Shown: positions 1-12,773, counted from the first letter of the stretch. The stretch: DNA of 64,000 nt from Dirofilaria immitis (GCA_024305405.1 JAKNDB010000087.1:7566501-7630500); one strand, 5' to 3'. The notes: generated from the sequence alone by a model not told the origin. Translations and numbers: made by a program.

Positions 1-2640
1 CCTATTATTGAAGTGATTAACTAAAATCACTCGAGATCGTCTCGTTTTTTTTTTTTTTTGTACTATTCTGAACGCTTAATAGAAGTAAGTACAGCTATTT
101 TTACTCTTTCTCTCATTTTTCGTTACTTTTTTATAATGCAAAAATACCATCCGAAGATGTCGGAACAAGTTGTCGTTATCTGAAATAAAAAACAGCAATG
201 TTTTTTTTTTATTATATCAAAAGGATGGATTTCAGAAATGAATTTTTGTAAATATGAATATTTGGCCATTTTTCATTTAAAAAAGTATGTAACAATGACA
301 ATGAAATGGCAAAGGCACTGCGACTGGGATGAACCAGTTTTTCCGTACTCTTCCAATAAAATTAAAGTTAGTATAACTACAAAAATTTTTCTTACAGCAA
401 TTACAGAAAGATTTTTGTATTTAAAAATTTTACTTAGACAAGCAGATTCGAAACATTTTTATGGGTAGGCATATATAAAGGCAATGAACTATATGTATGG
501 ATAGACAAATATTGACAAAAATGTCGTCAAACAGTAAGCGAAGGATGACACACTTTCAGTAGTGATAAGGATGAAGAATTGTCACACTCATACACGACTC
601 CACAATTTTTTCTCTCTTCTTTTCTTCTGATTCCTCATTAAACAATCCTTTTTGATGGGTGGTAGATGAGAGCACTCTATACTTTAAATCGTTACTGTAA
701 TTTACAGTTTTCTTTAACGATTTATGGTTGAAGAGCTTTCCGTAGAAAATAAAATGAGATAATTGGTTTACGAAGGTTAAGTCTAAACTTTGAAATATAA
801 AAACAATATTAAAAAGGATTAAGTGATACAACAATAGCATTAAAAGTACGCTTGTTTTCGATATTGCTTTATCATTATTATGAAGCAAGGAATATCATCT
901 AAGTTAGAAATCTGTAAATTTCGCCACAGTATTGTGCAATGATATCAGGATCGATGAATTCTAAGATCTAAAAGGTCATACTTCGATATTTTGATGTTTT
1001 GCGAAAATCAACATCTTACCTCACTTATGTGGGGCCGGTAATAAGAATTTACTTTCGTATCCTTCAGAATTGGAGTGTAATGCCACATGATTTCATCAGT
1101 TGAAGCAAAGATGAAGTCATTTGAAATATTCTCTTACTCTTTACCTTCAGGCGTTTTTACACTTTTTCAACTCTTCACTTGTTGCACACAAAAGGAAAAG
1201 TGGTTGCTTCTTCTATACACACCCTTTCCAACAAATAATCATTTCATCCAAGCAAGGTTCAAAACCTGTTAAATGCTTTTCTGAAATTATTTATCATTTT
1301 TCTCCTACTCTAAACGAAAGGAGATTTTGTTGTCTGATAAGTACAAATGAACTTCTTCTTTATGTCTTCCCGGCTTGCTTCATAAACAAGTGGATCGACT
1401 GATGTATCAAAAGATGGTGTAATAAAAATAAAGTAAGAAACATTTTTGAAAAGAATGGCAACACATTCTGCGTTAACATATACATAAGATGCTCTTCTGA
1501 AGTCTTGAAGAAATAAAGATGAAATGGTGATTCCATTCCCTACTTAACTAACTAGCATGCTGCTGTTGAAAATAAATGATTGGTATCGTAAATCCCCTTC
1601 GAAAAGCTGATATTTCGTATTATTTGGAACATAATTATTTCAGATTCCCGTAAACTTTAATATTTTTATGTTCACATGATTTGGATAAAAAAATATACAG
1701 ATTTTAAATTATTTCATTAATTTTGGACGGTCCGAATCAAATTTAAGTTCAAGGAAGTGAAAAAGAAGATGCACTTATTTCAACAAAATATAATCCTTTG
1801 AAGAGATCTTTCACTGTCCCTGGGGCAAACCCGCTCTGTAAGAACATGGAAAGAGGTGTAAATCTACGAAAGTAGGAACATTGTTTCAACGAATAATTAA
1901 TAGAAGAAAGGTATTGCAAACTTGAAAAAAAAAAAGAAAAAAACCAATGCAATTTTACACTTATGTATTACATGAACTTTTTTGATGGAAAATAAAAATT
2001 AATGATTTATTTTTGAGGTAAAATTAATGTCTAATTACTTGCAAGAATCACTTCAAAGTTAAACTAAATTTTTCATTGATACAATTAAGATAGAAAAAAA
2101 AATACTTAGAAAAATTTCACATTTACTCCTTCCATTTCATACATTTTATTTTGAGATGTTTGATTCTTGAGCTTTTCTCTCCTTCCATTTTCTGAAATAA
2201 AATTTTCCACGATAATTGAACAGCTGTTCAAACTGATATTTCCCATTATAATTCTCTCTCTACTTTTGCTTATAAGCTGAATTAGAATGATCAAGATAAG
2301 TTTATATTTACGTTGAATATTCATTCACATCATTTAACCATTTATAAATATTTTTATCATTGCCGCCTTCCATATTCTCATGGTTCTATTTTTTTTTTTT
2401 TAAACTTAATCTTTGAAATTTGTAACGATTGTTCTCGCAATCACAGTATTTTTACTAGTATTGATAGCGTTTATAAAAACCTTTCTGTGTTTTTATTTCT
2501 ATATAATTAAGCGATCTAAAGTATTTCACTCTTATAATCACATGCAAAAATGTATAATAGTGAATAAGTAATCGCTTACAATTATTGACATCTTTATATA
2601 ATGCTATAGGCCTTATCATTTCTATACCTTCAAGTCCCAC
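1..2640. other. AT-rich intergenic DNA, no gene seen
   Basis: Only short open frames without recognisable motifs or paired splice sites occur here. Poly-T runs near 47-59 and 201-210 are present. I see nothing I can name. Confidence 0.5.
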
Positions 2641-2643
2641 TTT

Positions 2644-2857
2644 AAATAACTCCTTCCTTACGGTTAGGTGATTAGCTTCGAGTGAAACCAATTCCTATGG
2701 CGTGACGGGCAATGTGTACAAGACCCGAGAACGTATTCACCGTAGAATGCTGATCCACGATTACTAGCGATTCCAACTTCATACACTCGAGTTGCAGAGT
2801 GCAATCCGAACTGAGATGGCTTTTAAGGGATTAGCTTAGCCTCGACTTTGGTTGTAA
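2644..2857 (-). pseudogene. Wolbachia-type 16S rRNA 3' fragment (nuclear transfer)
   Basis: Read on the minus strand this is about 210 nt from the 3' part of a bacterial 16S rRNA, covering the universal region around E. coli 1250-1440. Diagnostic pieces are the stretch reading TTCCAACTTCATACACTCGA on the plus strand, and the neighbourhood of the universal 1392 site, here ACGGGCAATGTGTAC instead of ACGGGCGGTGTGTAC. The tract ending GGCTTTTAAGGGATTAGC and the overall match fit alphaproteobacterial, Wolbachia-like 16S from memory. Several G-to-A type changes hit otherwise invariant positions, and the match stops abruptly near 2857 and near 2644, so it is a decayed fragment and not a working rRNA. 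It lies in gene-poor DNA. The species source is inferred; a database search is needed to prove Wolbachia over other Rickettsiales. Confidence 0.88.
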
Positions 2858-2880
2858 CGAAAGCAAAAAAAAAAATAGAT

Positions 2881-2993
2881 AATATGTGTCATATTAGACA
2901 ATTTCTATCTCTACATCTCATGATATCTCAAATATGACGACTACTTCATGGATTATCTATTTTGAATAGAAATTGTCTAATATGACACATATT
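2881..2993. repeat. Perfect 28-bp inverted repeat with 57-nt loop
   Basis: Positions 2881-2908 are the exact reverse complement of 2966-2993. Just outside and inside, ATAGATAAT at 2875-2883 also pairs with ATTATCTAT at 2952-2960. The whole thing can form a long hairpin immediately next to the 16S fragment. It could be a small MITE-like element or a foldback formed at an insertion junction. No target-site duplication is obvious. Confidence 0.8.
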
Positions 2994-3208
2994 TTGTTAG
3001 TAAATTTATTTTCACTCTTTTATTTTAAAAAGCATAATGAAAATATGCCAATAATAGAGAAATTTCGAGTGAAATTTAATATACCACTGATAAGAAAATT
3101 TCAGGCAGAACTTAACAAAGAAGAAAAACGAAGAAAAAGTTTGAAAAAGTTTGAAAATAAACGACAATGAGGGAAGACAATAATGAATGCGAAGAGAGAA
3201 AAAAGAAA

Positions 3209-3210
<2 letters not shown>

Positions 3211-3242
<32 letters not shown>
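3211..3242. repeat. (GA)16 microsatellite
   Basis: Uninterrupted GA dinucleotide run, preceded by purine-rich sequence. Confidence 0.95.
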
Positions 3243-3244
<2 letters not shown>

Positions 3245-3270
3245 TCTTCGTTTTAGATTTAAAAAATTTT

Positions 3271-3430
3271 TCAGATTAAAAAAATAGTTCGATGCAGGGA
3301 CGGGAAAAGTTTGAACTGGTCCTGCTGCAGTTGCTTGTCGCTGCTGCAGCTGCTGCTATTGCTACTGCTATTGCTGCTATTACCACTGCTTCTACTGCTA
3401 TTGCTATTGCTACTACTACTGCAGTACAAG
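3271..3430 (-). repeat. Imperfect trinucleotide (CTG/CTA) tract with Ser/Asn-rich open frame
   Basis: From about 3322 to 3422 the plus strand is an interrupted CTG/CTA/CTT repeat. On the minus strand one frame stays open and reads Ser/Asn-rich, ending in a less repetitive tail (DKQLQQDQFKLF..) before a stop at 3271. An acceptor-like CTGCAG sits at the upstream edge near 3421-3426. It could be the last exon of the minus-strand Q/S-rich gene at 5647-7142, but the reading phase there would have to change. It may be nothing more than a simple repeat. Confidence 0.3.
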
Positions 3431-3550
3431 ATGATCATTGATATTTTGCGATTTCTTTCTAAGCAAGGGAAGAGTGACAAAAAGAAATATATGGGAGAAA
3501 AAAAAGTATCAAAAGAAATGAGTGACAACTCTGAGGTTTAATTGTCAATC

Positions 3551-3566
3551 GATAGATAGATAGATA
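3551..3566. repeat. (GATA)4 microsatellite
   Basis: Four tandem GATA units. Confidence 0.9.
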
Positions 3567-3946
3567 ACGTAATTGGGAAGAAGGATGAAAAAGAGATTTG
3601 AAAGCCTTCTAAACATAGAGGATATGTTGCATTATGTCACAAAAAATTTCGAAAAATTCAAACGCTGACAACGGAGAGGGAAAGGGGAAGGAAGTAGATC
3701 TATCCACATACAACATCAGCAGTACCAGTCGGCAGGTTGACAAGTACATCTTGGCAAGATGCCACATTCGAACGGACTCATTTTGTGATAGGATTTTTTT
3801 CTCGGGAAATCCCTAAGGGGTGGGGGAGGAAAACAAACAGGGACGCATTAGTTAAATAATAAGTACCACTCTTTTCTGCTATATCTTTTTAAAATTCTCA
3901 CTTATTTTTGAATCATCCGTGGAAATGGCACGAGATGGTGCAAGCT

Positions 3947-4050
3947 TCACATACACATACACATACACATACACATACATATATATATATATATACATAA
4001 CACATACACAAACGCATATACACACATACATACACATACACATACATACA
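3947..4050. repeat. ACATAC hexamer and TA dinucleotide tract
   Basis: About five tandem ACATAC units lead into a (TA) run at 3979-3995 and then more CA/TA-rich imperfect repeats. Open frames across it on the minus strand are repeat artefacts. Confidence 0.9.
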
Positions 4051-4059
4051 TGCATCCAT

Positions 4060-5640
4060 ATCAAACATACAGTTGAATACATCTATACAATTAGATGAGA
4101 TTACATCCAATGCAATCAGTCAACTTTCTCATCAGATATTTGCTTTCCATTTGATGGCATAATCGTCCCTCAACAATTCCTTTGAAAGTTATTATTGACA
4201 CGTTGTTATTCCTTCTTTTGGCTTATATTCTTTTAAGATTCAAATGAATTATTATATGCGTTTGAATGCTTCAATAATTTTATATCTCTCATAGTTTTTA
4301 TCTTTCATTTTTATACAGAATTGGACGAATTTCATCTAGATTTCATTCATGCAGGCCTTCTTTCAGAATCCTCGGAATTCAACATTCGAATAGTATGTAT
4401 CGTTTCCTTATTAATATATTTTGTCCAATTCATATCTGATGGATTGCTATGATATCAATTTATTGGAATGATAAAAGAAGATATGATTCATGCGTGTTAA
4501 ATGATCTATAAGGAAATAGTTTCTACGGATTGATAGATTGACATTCAAACGGACTTCCGCAGGAAAAATAATATCAATTTCAATTGGAAACGATGTAAGA
4601 GAGAATCTATCCGCAAATTATTAGATTCCATATTTCGATAAATTTTTTATTGATTCTTCGAATCTCATTGAGGAATTTCGATAACTATTTTAACAATATT
4701 TCTAAAAGAAATTCAGATTTCATTATTTATATTGTATTAACGGTCATTTTTAAGCTTCCAAAATCTGCATAATTTATAGAAGCTACTATTTTTTCAAATT
4801 CGGCCATAATATTCGCAGAAATGACAATAAATCTAATCATTAGATATTATCATATTATGTGTTACGCATTAAGACATCTATCATCTGCTATATCGTCATT
4901 ATTTTCCCTCAGACGAATAATGATTTAAAGAGATGTTTTTTTTTGTATTTCTTTCAAATCTTCCAAATCCAGTTTTAAAACAAGAATTGTTCGAAAGAAT
5001 TAGAAGTTATGCCAATGCTTATATATCAAAGTCGTCAAGCTCTATCATTTTATATTGATAATAACTCATTATCTTGTAAAATTTACATTAAAGATACCAT
5101 TTAAATAAAATAATTTAGCATAATTTTGGTCTATCTCTAATTTTCTGTGTACTGCAATTAAAATGTCTATTCATAAAATAAATCGAACCGTGTTCATAGA
5201 CGAACCATTAGTAGTTCGAAACCCAGATAAACCCATTAGTTCCGGTCTCATTTGATATTGCAACAAGTTGTGATTGGTTGGAAATGATGAAAACAAGTCT
5301 GTAAATTTCAGTAAAATGTGGTTGTGCTGAGCTTGAAACTTTGGTGAATAAAAATTCTTTGTAAATTAAATCTTCACATTTTTGCAATTGAATTTACGAA
5401 GTTCTAATAACTAAAGATAATAGAAAAATGGTAAAAATAGGATCACTAATATTAATAATATAATATTAATGCTACCAAAAATATGTAAATATAATTCCAT
5501 AAGTTTGTTATGAAAAGCATATCTTATATTTAAATTGCTTTCTGGCTTTGCTTGGTTATGGAGATTCTATAAGCTTTCATGACGTTGCTTCTAAGGAAAA
5601 GATTAATTCATATATATATATATATATGAAATATGAAACT
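4060..5640. other. Intergenic, no gene seen
   Basis: AT-rich sequence with frequent stops in all frames. A short (TA) run lies at 5610-5627. Nothing else supported. Confidence 0.5.
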
Positions 5641-5646
5641 GTTCAC

Positions 5647-7142
5647 CAGAGTTGTTGAAAGTGAAACTCGTTGGCGGAGCTTCGATTCCGGTTGCTTGTT
5701 GCAGTGCAACACCTAACTGTCCCATTGTTGGCATCTGTTGTGTCTGTTGGGTTGGTTGTGTGCTAACGGATTGCTGCGATGAATTCGATGGCGTTAAGCC
5801 ACCGGATCCGGAACCTTCTGTTGAACGGCTTTGGCTTCTCGCTAAAACTTATTTGATTGCCATTTCATTATAATATATTTTAGTCTAGATTCATCTTGTG
5901 CTATCCCACTATCCACGTTATTCGTCAAGTATCATAAGAAGCACAAGCTGTGCTATTTTATCAGTCAACTAATATTAAAACAGCCGCATTATCATGCTAC
6001 CAGATTCACTTACTGTTCGTAGCGGTGCCGTTGGGTTGTAAAGCAGTTTGATGCTGTAACGAATACATCTTAGCAGAGGTGGCAACTGCTTGCTGGTTAG
6101 TGATCGCAGCTAGATTGATAGCACATTTAATGTGTTTCGAATCTGAAGATGGTAAAGAGGATGTTGTTGGTGCTGCAGACGGGGAATCTGATGATATTGC
6201 GGAGGTGGATGCTATTGCTGCGGATGGTGGTGGTGCTTCCTCTTGAGAATACAGTGATGCTCTGTCTAAAAATATTTCTCGATATAACTTCTATGATTCA
6301 GTCTAATAGAATTATGAATCCATGAACAGAAAAATTGCGAATGATTCTGATTCCAAATTTACATTTCAACAGTTGTTAAAGTTCAAATGCGCTTAAAATA
6401 CAGATATTCTAACGTATTTCTAATGTTGCTGGAAATTATTTGGGGTATTAATTTAATTATAATAAAGTCTGATTGCGAAAAAAAGATGAGGAAAGTATAA
6501 ATGAAATGGACTGTAGAAATTATGATTGATTTGTTATTTATTTCTAATCTTCAAATAGTGGGAAATTAATTTGAACTTCATCTTATCACTTTACTGAATG
6601 GAAATATCAATCTCGATGAACGCAAAAGTCCAAGAAATGTAGGCAGCAGAAGTTTCAGATTATGCAATATATTGTGAATAGATTGATTATTTTTTGTTGA
6701 AAGAAACAATTCTCAATTTGTGAAGAAATTGGGAACTTGCAAAGAATAAATGCGATATAATGATACTAAAATATATGACAGCATCTCTGATATATACCAT
6801 TTTGATTTAATATGATTAAGTAAAATCATTATCGATTGTTACGACATAAGGTAAAATCAGCATCCCTAACATATGACACTACTTACCATTTTGATTTAAT
6901 ATGCTTAGGTAAAATAATTATTGATTATTACGACATGAGGTGTAATTTTAAAGCTAATTTTAGCTTTTATTCTTTCATTTTGTCTTTCAGTTACATTAAA
7001 TATAATATGATTATGAATTCATTCAATATTTTAGGGTATGACTTGAGCATTTCTATGATTAATAAAAAAGACTAACCAGTGGCAGAAGATGAAGTGAGAT
7101 TCATCAGCCACTTCCAATAGTGACCAATGTTGTAATCTTGAC
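5647..7142 (-). CDS. Unidentified Q/S/P-rich protein, three internal exons
   Basis: Three minus-strand exons can be chained: 7142-7077, 6265-6014 and 5841-5647. All four junctions have one base of overhang, so every intron is phase 1 and the reading frame is continuous for about 170 residues. Acceptors read TTTTTAG and GTTTTAG, and the donor after the middle exon is a clean GTAAGT. The first exon codes a conserved-looking stretch (HYWKWLMNLTSSSAT). The middle one is Ala/Ser/Pro/Thr-rich followed by HIKCAINLAAITNQQAVAT. The last is Gln/Ser/Thr-rich (SVSTQPTQQTQQMPTMGQLG). This composition is common in nuclear regulatory proteins, but I do not recognise the family. The 5' and 3' ends are not found; the last exon has a weak donor (GTGAAC) and must continue downstream. 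Confidence 0.6.
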
Positions 7143-7149
7143 CTTAGCT

Positions 7150-9590
7150 TCCAAACATGAATTGTAGTTTTCAGAAGGTTTTAATTTTTTAGTTTTAACG
7201 ATTATTCTTGTTTGCTGCTGTTGCTATTAAGTTATAATTTCATTCTTATTGCAATTTCGTTAATTCGATTCGAATATTTTCCTTCATTGATATATTCTGA
7301 AACTCATCTAGAAAAAGGATTAATTGTCTATTAATGCTATTCCATATGTCAAACATTAGTTACATAATTTTTTAATTTGTTTTTTAAAATACAATTATTA
7401 TTTATTCTTTCATCCTTCCGTTTTTTGATAGTTTTCCTTGATTAGGCTGATTAGCACTGGGATTGTCCAAACATCATGTGTATGATTTTTTTTTAGATAG
7501 TACCACTGTTGACCATATACCATCCTCTTCAAACACTGGTACTATATTCATTAATAAAGATAAAGTCAACCTTTTATGATTATTTTAAAATATGATTTTT
7601 GTCCTATAGAGAAATGAATGCTTATTATTCAATGCATTTTTTTTAAACAAATTTATGCTAAAAAAATTTGATCTATTGTAATGAATAATATTGCTTTGTG
7701 GTATTATTTAGAATTGTACATAGTTCGAGTAAATTTTCGACTTTTTAACTAATTTCTATTATAAAATATCTAAATGAGCAAATTTCAAAAAAATTATTCA
7801 AATTTAAATTAAACAAAGAATTGCCACTACCAAAGTAGTCAATTCTTTCATTTGATAAAAATTATTTAAATTTTGTTATGAATATTAATAACTAAATTTG
7901 CTATTTCCAACATTTAATGCTCATGCCTCATGCTCATATTAAATTAACAAAATTTCATTCATACGATAACACACTCCCAAAATAATATTATCATACTTGA
8001 AATACCGTTTTTTTTTGTTCTTTCTCATATGGTAGTATACGATATTATTTATTTATTCCATAACACACATATCATGCATAACAAATGGCGCCAGCATGGT
8101 AAGCTTATAAACAATGGTTGGATAGTGGACTATTACCTGGCTTCCCATTCCCAATTACCGTTTTCATAATTATTCTTAGAATCATACCTCTCTTTGATAC
8201 TTATTGTATGCGTATTGCTACAATTATGCTTTATCAGGCTTTTTACACTACTGCTGTTGCTGCTGCCGCTATCGTCGTTGCTTCTACTGATATATTTGTG
8301 CTTGATAAAGTGATAACACATTCAAAGGTTTGCTTGCTTGCTTGCTTGCGTATATAGCAGCAGATTAACGATAGCAATATCTCTTACATATTTGTTATGT
8401 CGATCTTTTGGGTTCAACAAAAACAACAACGGACACATATTTGCATTTAATATATACAGATGCAAACATTCATTAGCATACATGCATGCACGCATACATG
8501 CACACGCACATGCACATATATACCGACATATTTCTATAGAAATATATATGTGCGTATATGTATTTATAGAAATGCACAATAAATCGTATGTAAATCAGGA
8601 AATAATGCACCTGCAATGCTTTTTGGGATTACCACAATCATTCATTCCATTTACTCATATTACTTTCTTCATACATATGCCTTTATCGAACAATTAAAAT
8701 CACATTACAGTATTACATAAAAAAAAAAAAAAAACGGATAATTTGATATAGCATAGTTTGATAAATAAACCCTATAAATAGATGATAATTTATAATATAA
8801 AGAAATAATGAATTATATATAATGAAATAGAAAACATTTTATATTTAGAAATAATAAATAATGAATAATGAATGATAGAATTATTTCATATATAAATGGA
8901 TCAAAATATGATACTGTTAATCTATTTGTATAGAGTAGCAGATATTCTGAGAAGATTTTATTTTTATCTAATGATCATGAATAAGAATAATGATTCAAAA
9001 GCTGAATTTTAACTAAATTTAGTAATTATCCTATTATTAAGAAAGATAACCTGTACAAAATTAATTTATAAAAGAATCTCTCCGATCGATCAATCAAATC
9101 AGACCAATTTTAAGTGCAGTGGATTTCTATACGCTACAAATGAGTAGACACTAAATTCATTAATAGGATAAGAAAGCTTTTAAAAAATTATTATGCCAAT
9201 ATTGTATTTCGACTGAATTTATAAAGAATAAGTTTCATGATATAATTTCCAAAAAAGTTCAGAATAAATAAGTTGGAAGATAATTTAAGAAGGAGATGAA
9301 CTAAAATATTTGATTGATGTTAATTATGAAATAATCTAAGAAGACAGCATGTAACTGCTTCTGAATAATCTCAGAAAATGATGGCAAAAAGATAAGGTAA
9401 TTCTGAATAGTACCAGTTTGGGTCTCTCTACGAAACAAAATAGTTGTTAAGAAAGATAAAAATAGTAACAAAAACGACGAAAAATTTCTGTATTTCTTTA
9501 ACGAAAGAAATAGCCAAATATTCTAAATCATTGTAATGTGATACCTGAGTATCGTCAATTCAAGATGCAGGAAATCAGGTAAAAAGTTCC
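7150..9590. other. Intergenic, no gene seen
   Basis: AT-rich. It includes a CTG/CCG-like short tract at 8248-8290, alternating CA/TA purine-pyrimidine sequence at about 8478-8550, and a poly-A run at 8720-8734. The open frames around 8118-8697 follow these simple repeats. No splice-supported exon was found. Confidence 0.45.
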
Positions 9591-9594
9591 CATT

Positions 9595-9747
9595 ATGACG
9601 AGTAAGGAACGTGATGACATTTACTATGATGTAAATGAATTTCTTTCAAAATTAAATGAAAAATTCATTTTTCCGCAAAATTTTCTATCAAAGCTGCATT
9701 ATGAGTGGGACACCGATCAGAAATTTTGTGAAGAGATATTTCATTGA
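9595..9747 (+). CDS. Small 50-residue open frame, unknown
   Basis: ATG-to-stop frame of 50 codons, with a stop just upstream so the ATG would be a true start. The product is charged and not low-complexity (starts MTSKERDDIYYDVNEFLSKL, ends ..QKFCEEIFH), unlike random AT-rich translation nearby. No neighbour exon, signal peptide or known domain is seen. It could be a short gene, a 3'-terminal piece of a decayed gene, or chance. Confidence 0.25.
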   Translation: MTSKERDDIYYDVNEFLSKLNEKFIFPQNFLSKLHYEWDTDQKFCEEIFH

Positions 9748-9749
9748 GA

Positions 9750-12357
9750 CGGAATTGTACGACTACTACAGTTTAAAATTTTTATAGTATAGTTGAGATT
9801 TTCTGATTTGATTCTTGACAAACCCAGGTTTCAAAAAGATTAGTAATATTTGTAGATGGAAATTTTAAAATACCACATGTCTTGAATTAGAAATTACAAC
9901 GCAACAAGCACTAAATTAAATATTTGTTATAATTCTTATTTTAACATTGTAACATGTAGAAATTTTTTTTGTGAATTAAAAGTGATAAATGCCTTATAAG
10001 CAAAGAAATGTGGAAATGAATGTTATCCATTTAGTAAGAAAAGTCTTCAGAACTTGTTCTGCAAATTATTAGGTAAATAAAACAATAAACAATATTTGAA
10101 ATAAACAAACAAATAAACATTTTTAAACAAACAAAATACAGAATTTATATTGCTCCCACGTGATTCAGGGGATTCAACAGATCGAATGAATAACAAGTAT
10201 TGTTTGCTTTTTAGACTAGTGGGGAAAATTTATACATTGTATTAATGTAAATACTTTTACAAAAATCAATTCGACCTTCATTGACATACTCTTATCGAAC
10301 TCCCGAAGTTACAATAATTATAAATAATCACACTTGATCGATCATTTATTATCATAGATGAAATTTTCTATTATCAATATTCTTTAATTTAAATGATTCT
10401 GTTAGCAAGTTAATTCACATATAGCAAGAAGAATTTCATTTTGCAACTTTTTCAAATGTCCACTTTTTTGCGATAACATCTTTATCGGTAATATATCATT
10501 TTTAGTATGAATATGAAAGAAAAAGAAAATTTCTCCTACAGAAACAGTAGGTTGGAGCATAAATAAAGCTCATACATTAAAGGTATGCTACTTTCAATAA
10601 TGGTATTCAAAGAATGATAGCATTAATAGAAATGGATAATAGATTAGCTTTTCTTTATTCATTCCAATTTTAAAATAAAAATTATATTTTTAAATTAGCT
10701 CGGATAATTATTTCGCATATATTTCTAATTTTTTTGTTCTATTTCATATTTATGCCTTTAGCAATAGAGTTTGAAGCCAAGAGATTGAGTAAACTTCTTG
10801 GAAATAAAAGATTCCGTGAGTAAAAGCTATAAAAGAAACTTACTTATTTGTAAATGAAAATTTCAAGCCGAGATTATTGCGGTAGTAATTCTTTGAAATA
10901 TTTGACTGACAAGTAGTTTCTTTCGTTATCCCTCGATAGAACAAGTAATTGAAGATTGAAGTTTAGAATACAAATATCAAAGTAGGTATATGATATGTTC
11001 ATATACTAGAAAAGAAATGCAACGAGCCAAAGGATCGCTCGGCGATCAATCGCTCCCGGAGCGCCTGCAAGATAATTTTCTTGAATGATTCTGAAGTTCA
11101 TTTTCATCAAACGATATCGCGTATAGAGTTGCAAATGTGATAATTCCACGAGATTTGAAATTTCTCGAATGACAAGCAATAATCATGAATGGAAGCTTCC
11201 ATGAATCAGTATATTGTAGAGAATCATAGTTATTTCAGAATTACTTTGGACTTAAAACTAATGGGAAATCAGTTCCTGAGCATAATGATTTTTCCCATTT
11301 TGGAATTTGTTTTACACGCAGCTTTAATTACTGCTCATTGATCGAAGATTCGAATCAAATAATACTGATACATATCAAATACATATTTGTACAGACTCTG
11401 TTGTGAAAAATTGAGAATAAAATTCTAGAATTCAAATATTATTTTAAAAATTACAAATTTAAATTAAAATAATAATGAGAAATTACACATAAGAAAGCTT
11501 TAATTTTTAAGATTTATGAATTGCACTTCAAAAATGAACTGCCTTTTGGGAAAGAAAGAAAAGAAAATAGTTTAGAAGTTATCTTAGATCGAAGAGAATT
11601 CAAGCTTCATAAGCCTTGATTATATTATTTTCTCTTATTCTTGGCTCTTAAATCAATCCTTCTACCTTATATATGGAATAAAACTTAAGTGAAATTATTC
11701 CCTTAGAGTATATACACAATCTGATATTAAATAGGTCGCGATACTTGTCTATCGCTGTCATAAATAAATGAACAATCTTTTGAAAGATCGCTAAAATTCA
11801 TTTACTTCTGACAATGATAGATTCTGCATCACTTAAAAATAAAGCGAAGACAGGAAAATAACAAAAATTATGATTAAATCCGCTATCTATAAAGCAATAT
11901 ATGTAAAATATTGCGATACTATAAGATTCAGATGAATTCTTCAATAATACTAGCAAAAATAAAATAAAAACACAAGACAACTGGAAAATATTTAGATAAT
12001 CAAAAAGAAAAAAAACCCCAAGCAATAAAATGAAGAAATGTCATCATATAACTAAATAAACATATTTACCTTTATCAGTGAAACATAACATAAAGCATTT
12101 TTATATCATTAACAGAAAACTTACTCTTTCTTTACCGCTTTATGGATTGATGAATTCATTTAATTCTCAGTCTCGGCTTTCATCTATTAATATCACTTAC
12201 TACTATTAGTGCAAAATGAAGTTGTAGAAGTAAGGAATTAGACTACATTTGAAACAAATAATGTAGCAAAAATGATGCTGTCCATTTGAGTTTTTCAATC
12301 TAAGACAATGACCATTTAGATGTTTTTTCAAAACAGTTAATTGGTTTGAGGAGAGAA
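9750..12357. other. Intergenic, no gene seen
   Basis: AT-rich sequence with no splice-supported exons. The only structural feature is the pair of GC-rich palindromes listed separately at 11033-11063. Confidence 0.45.
11033..11063. repeat. Two adjacent short GC-rich hairpins
   Basis: 11033-11047 is a perfect 6-bp stem (GATCGC/GCGATC) with a 3-nt loop. Three bases on, 11051-11063 is a perfect palindrome, CGCTCC, C, GGAGCG. They form a small GC island in very AT-rich DNA. No flanking gene is recognised, so function is unknown. Confidence 0.7.
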
Positions 12358-12773
12358 TCATTGTAATTGAGTTTATGTATACATATTTATCATTGTAATT
12401 GAGTTTATCTATACATATTTATCATTGTAATTGAGTTTATGTATACATATTTATCATTGTAATTGAGTTTATCTATACATATTTATCATTGTAATTGAGT
12501 TTATGTATACATATTTATCATTGTAATTGAGTTTATGTATACATATTTATCATTGTAATTGAGTTTATGTATACATATTTATCATTGTAATTGAGTTTAT
12601 CTATACATATTTATCATTGTAATTGAGTTTATGTATACATATTTATCATTGTAATTGAGTTTATGTATACATATTTATCATTGTAATTGAGTTTATCTAT
12701 ACATATTTATCATTGTAATTGAGTTTATCTATACATATTTATCATTGTAATTGAGTTTATGTATACATATTTA
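12358..12773. repeat. 32-bp minisatellite, 13 exact-length copies
   Basis: The 416 bp divide exactly into 13 units of 32 bp starting TCATTGTAATTGAG. Units are identical except for one position, where TTTATGTATAC alternates with TTTATCTATAC. The order of that base along the array is G C G C G G G C G G C C G. The G form contains the 12-bp palindrome TATGTATACATA, which the C form breaks. Such homogeneity implies recent expansion or gene conversion. Confidence 0.97.

Noticed and set aside
3879..4110. Tyr/Val/Cys-rich minus-strand frames
   Set aside because: They only reflect the ACATAC/TA repeat.
5205..5235. GTTCGAAACC resembling a tRNA T-loop
   Set aside because: No acceptor stem, anticodon arm or D-arm could be folded around it.
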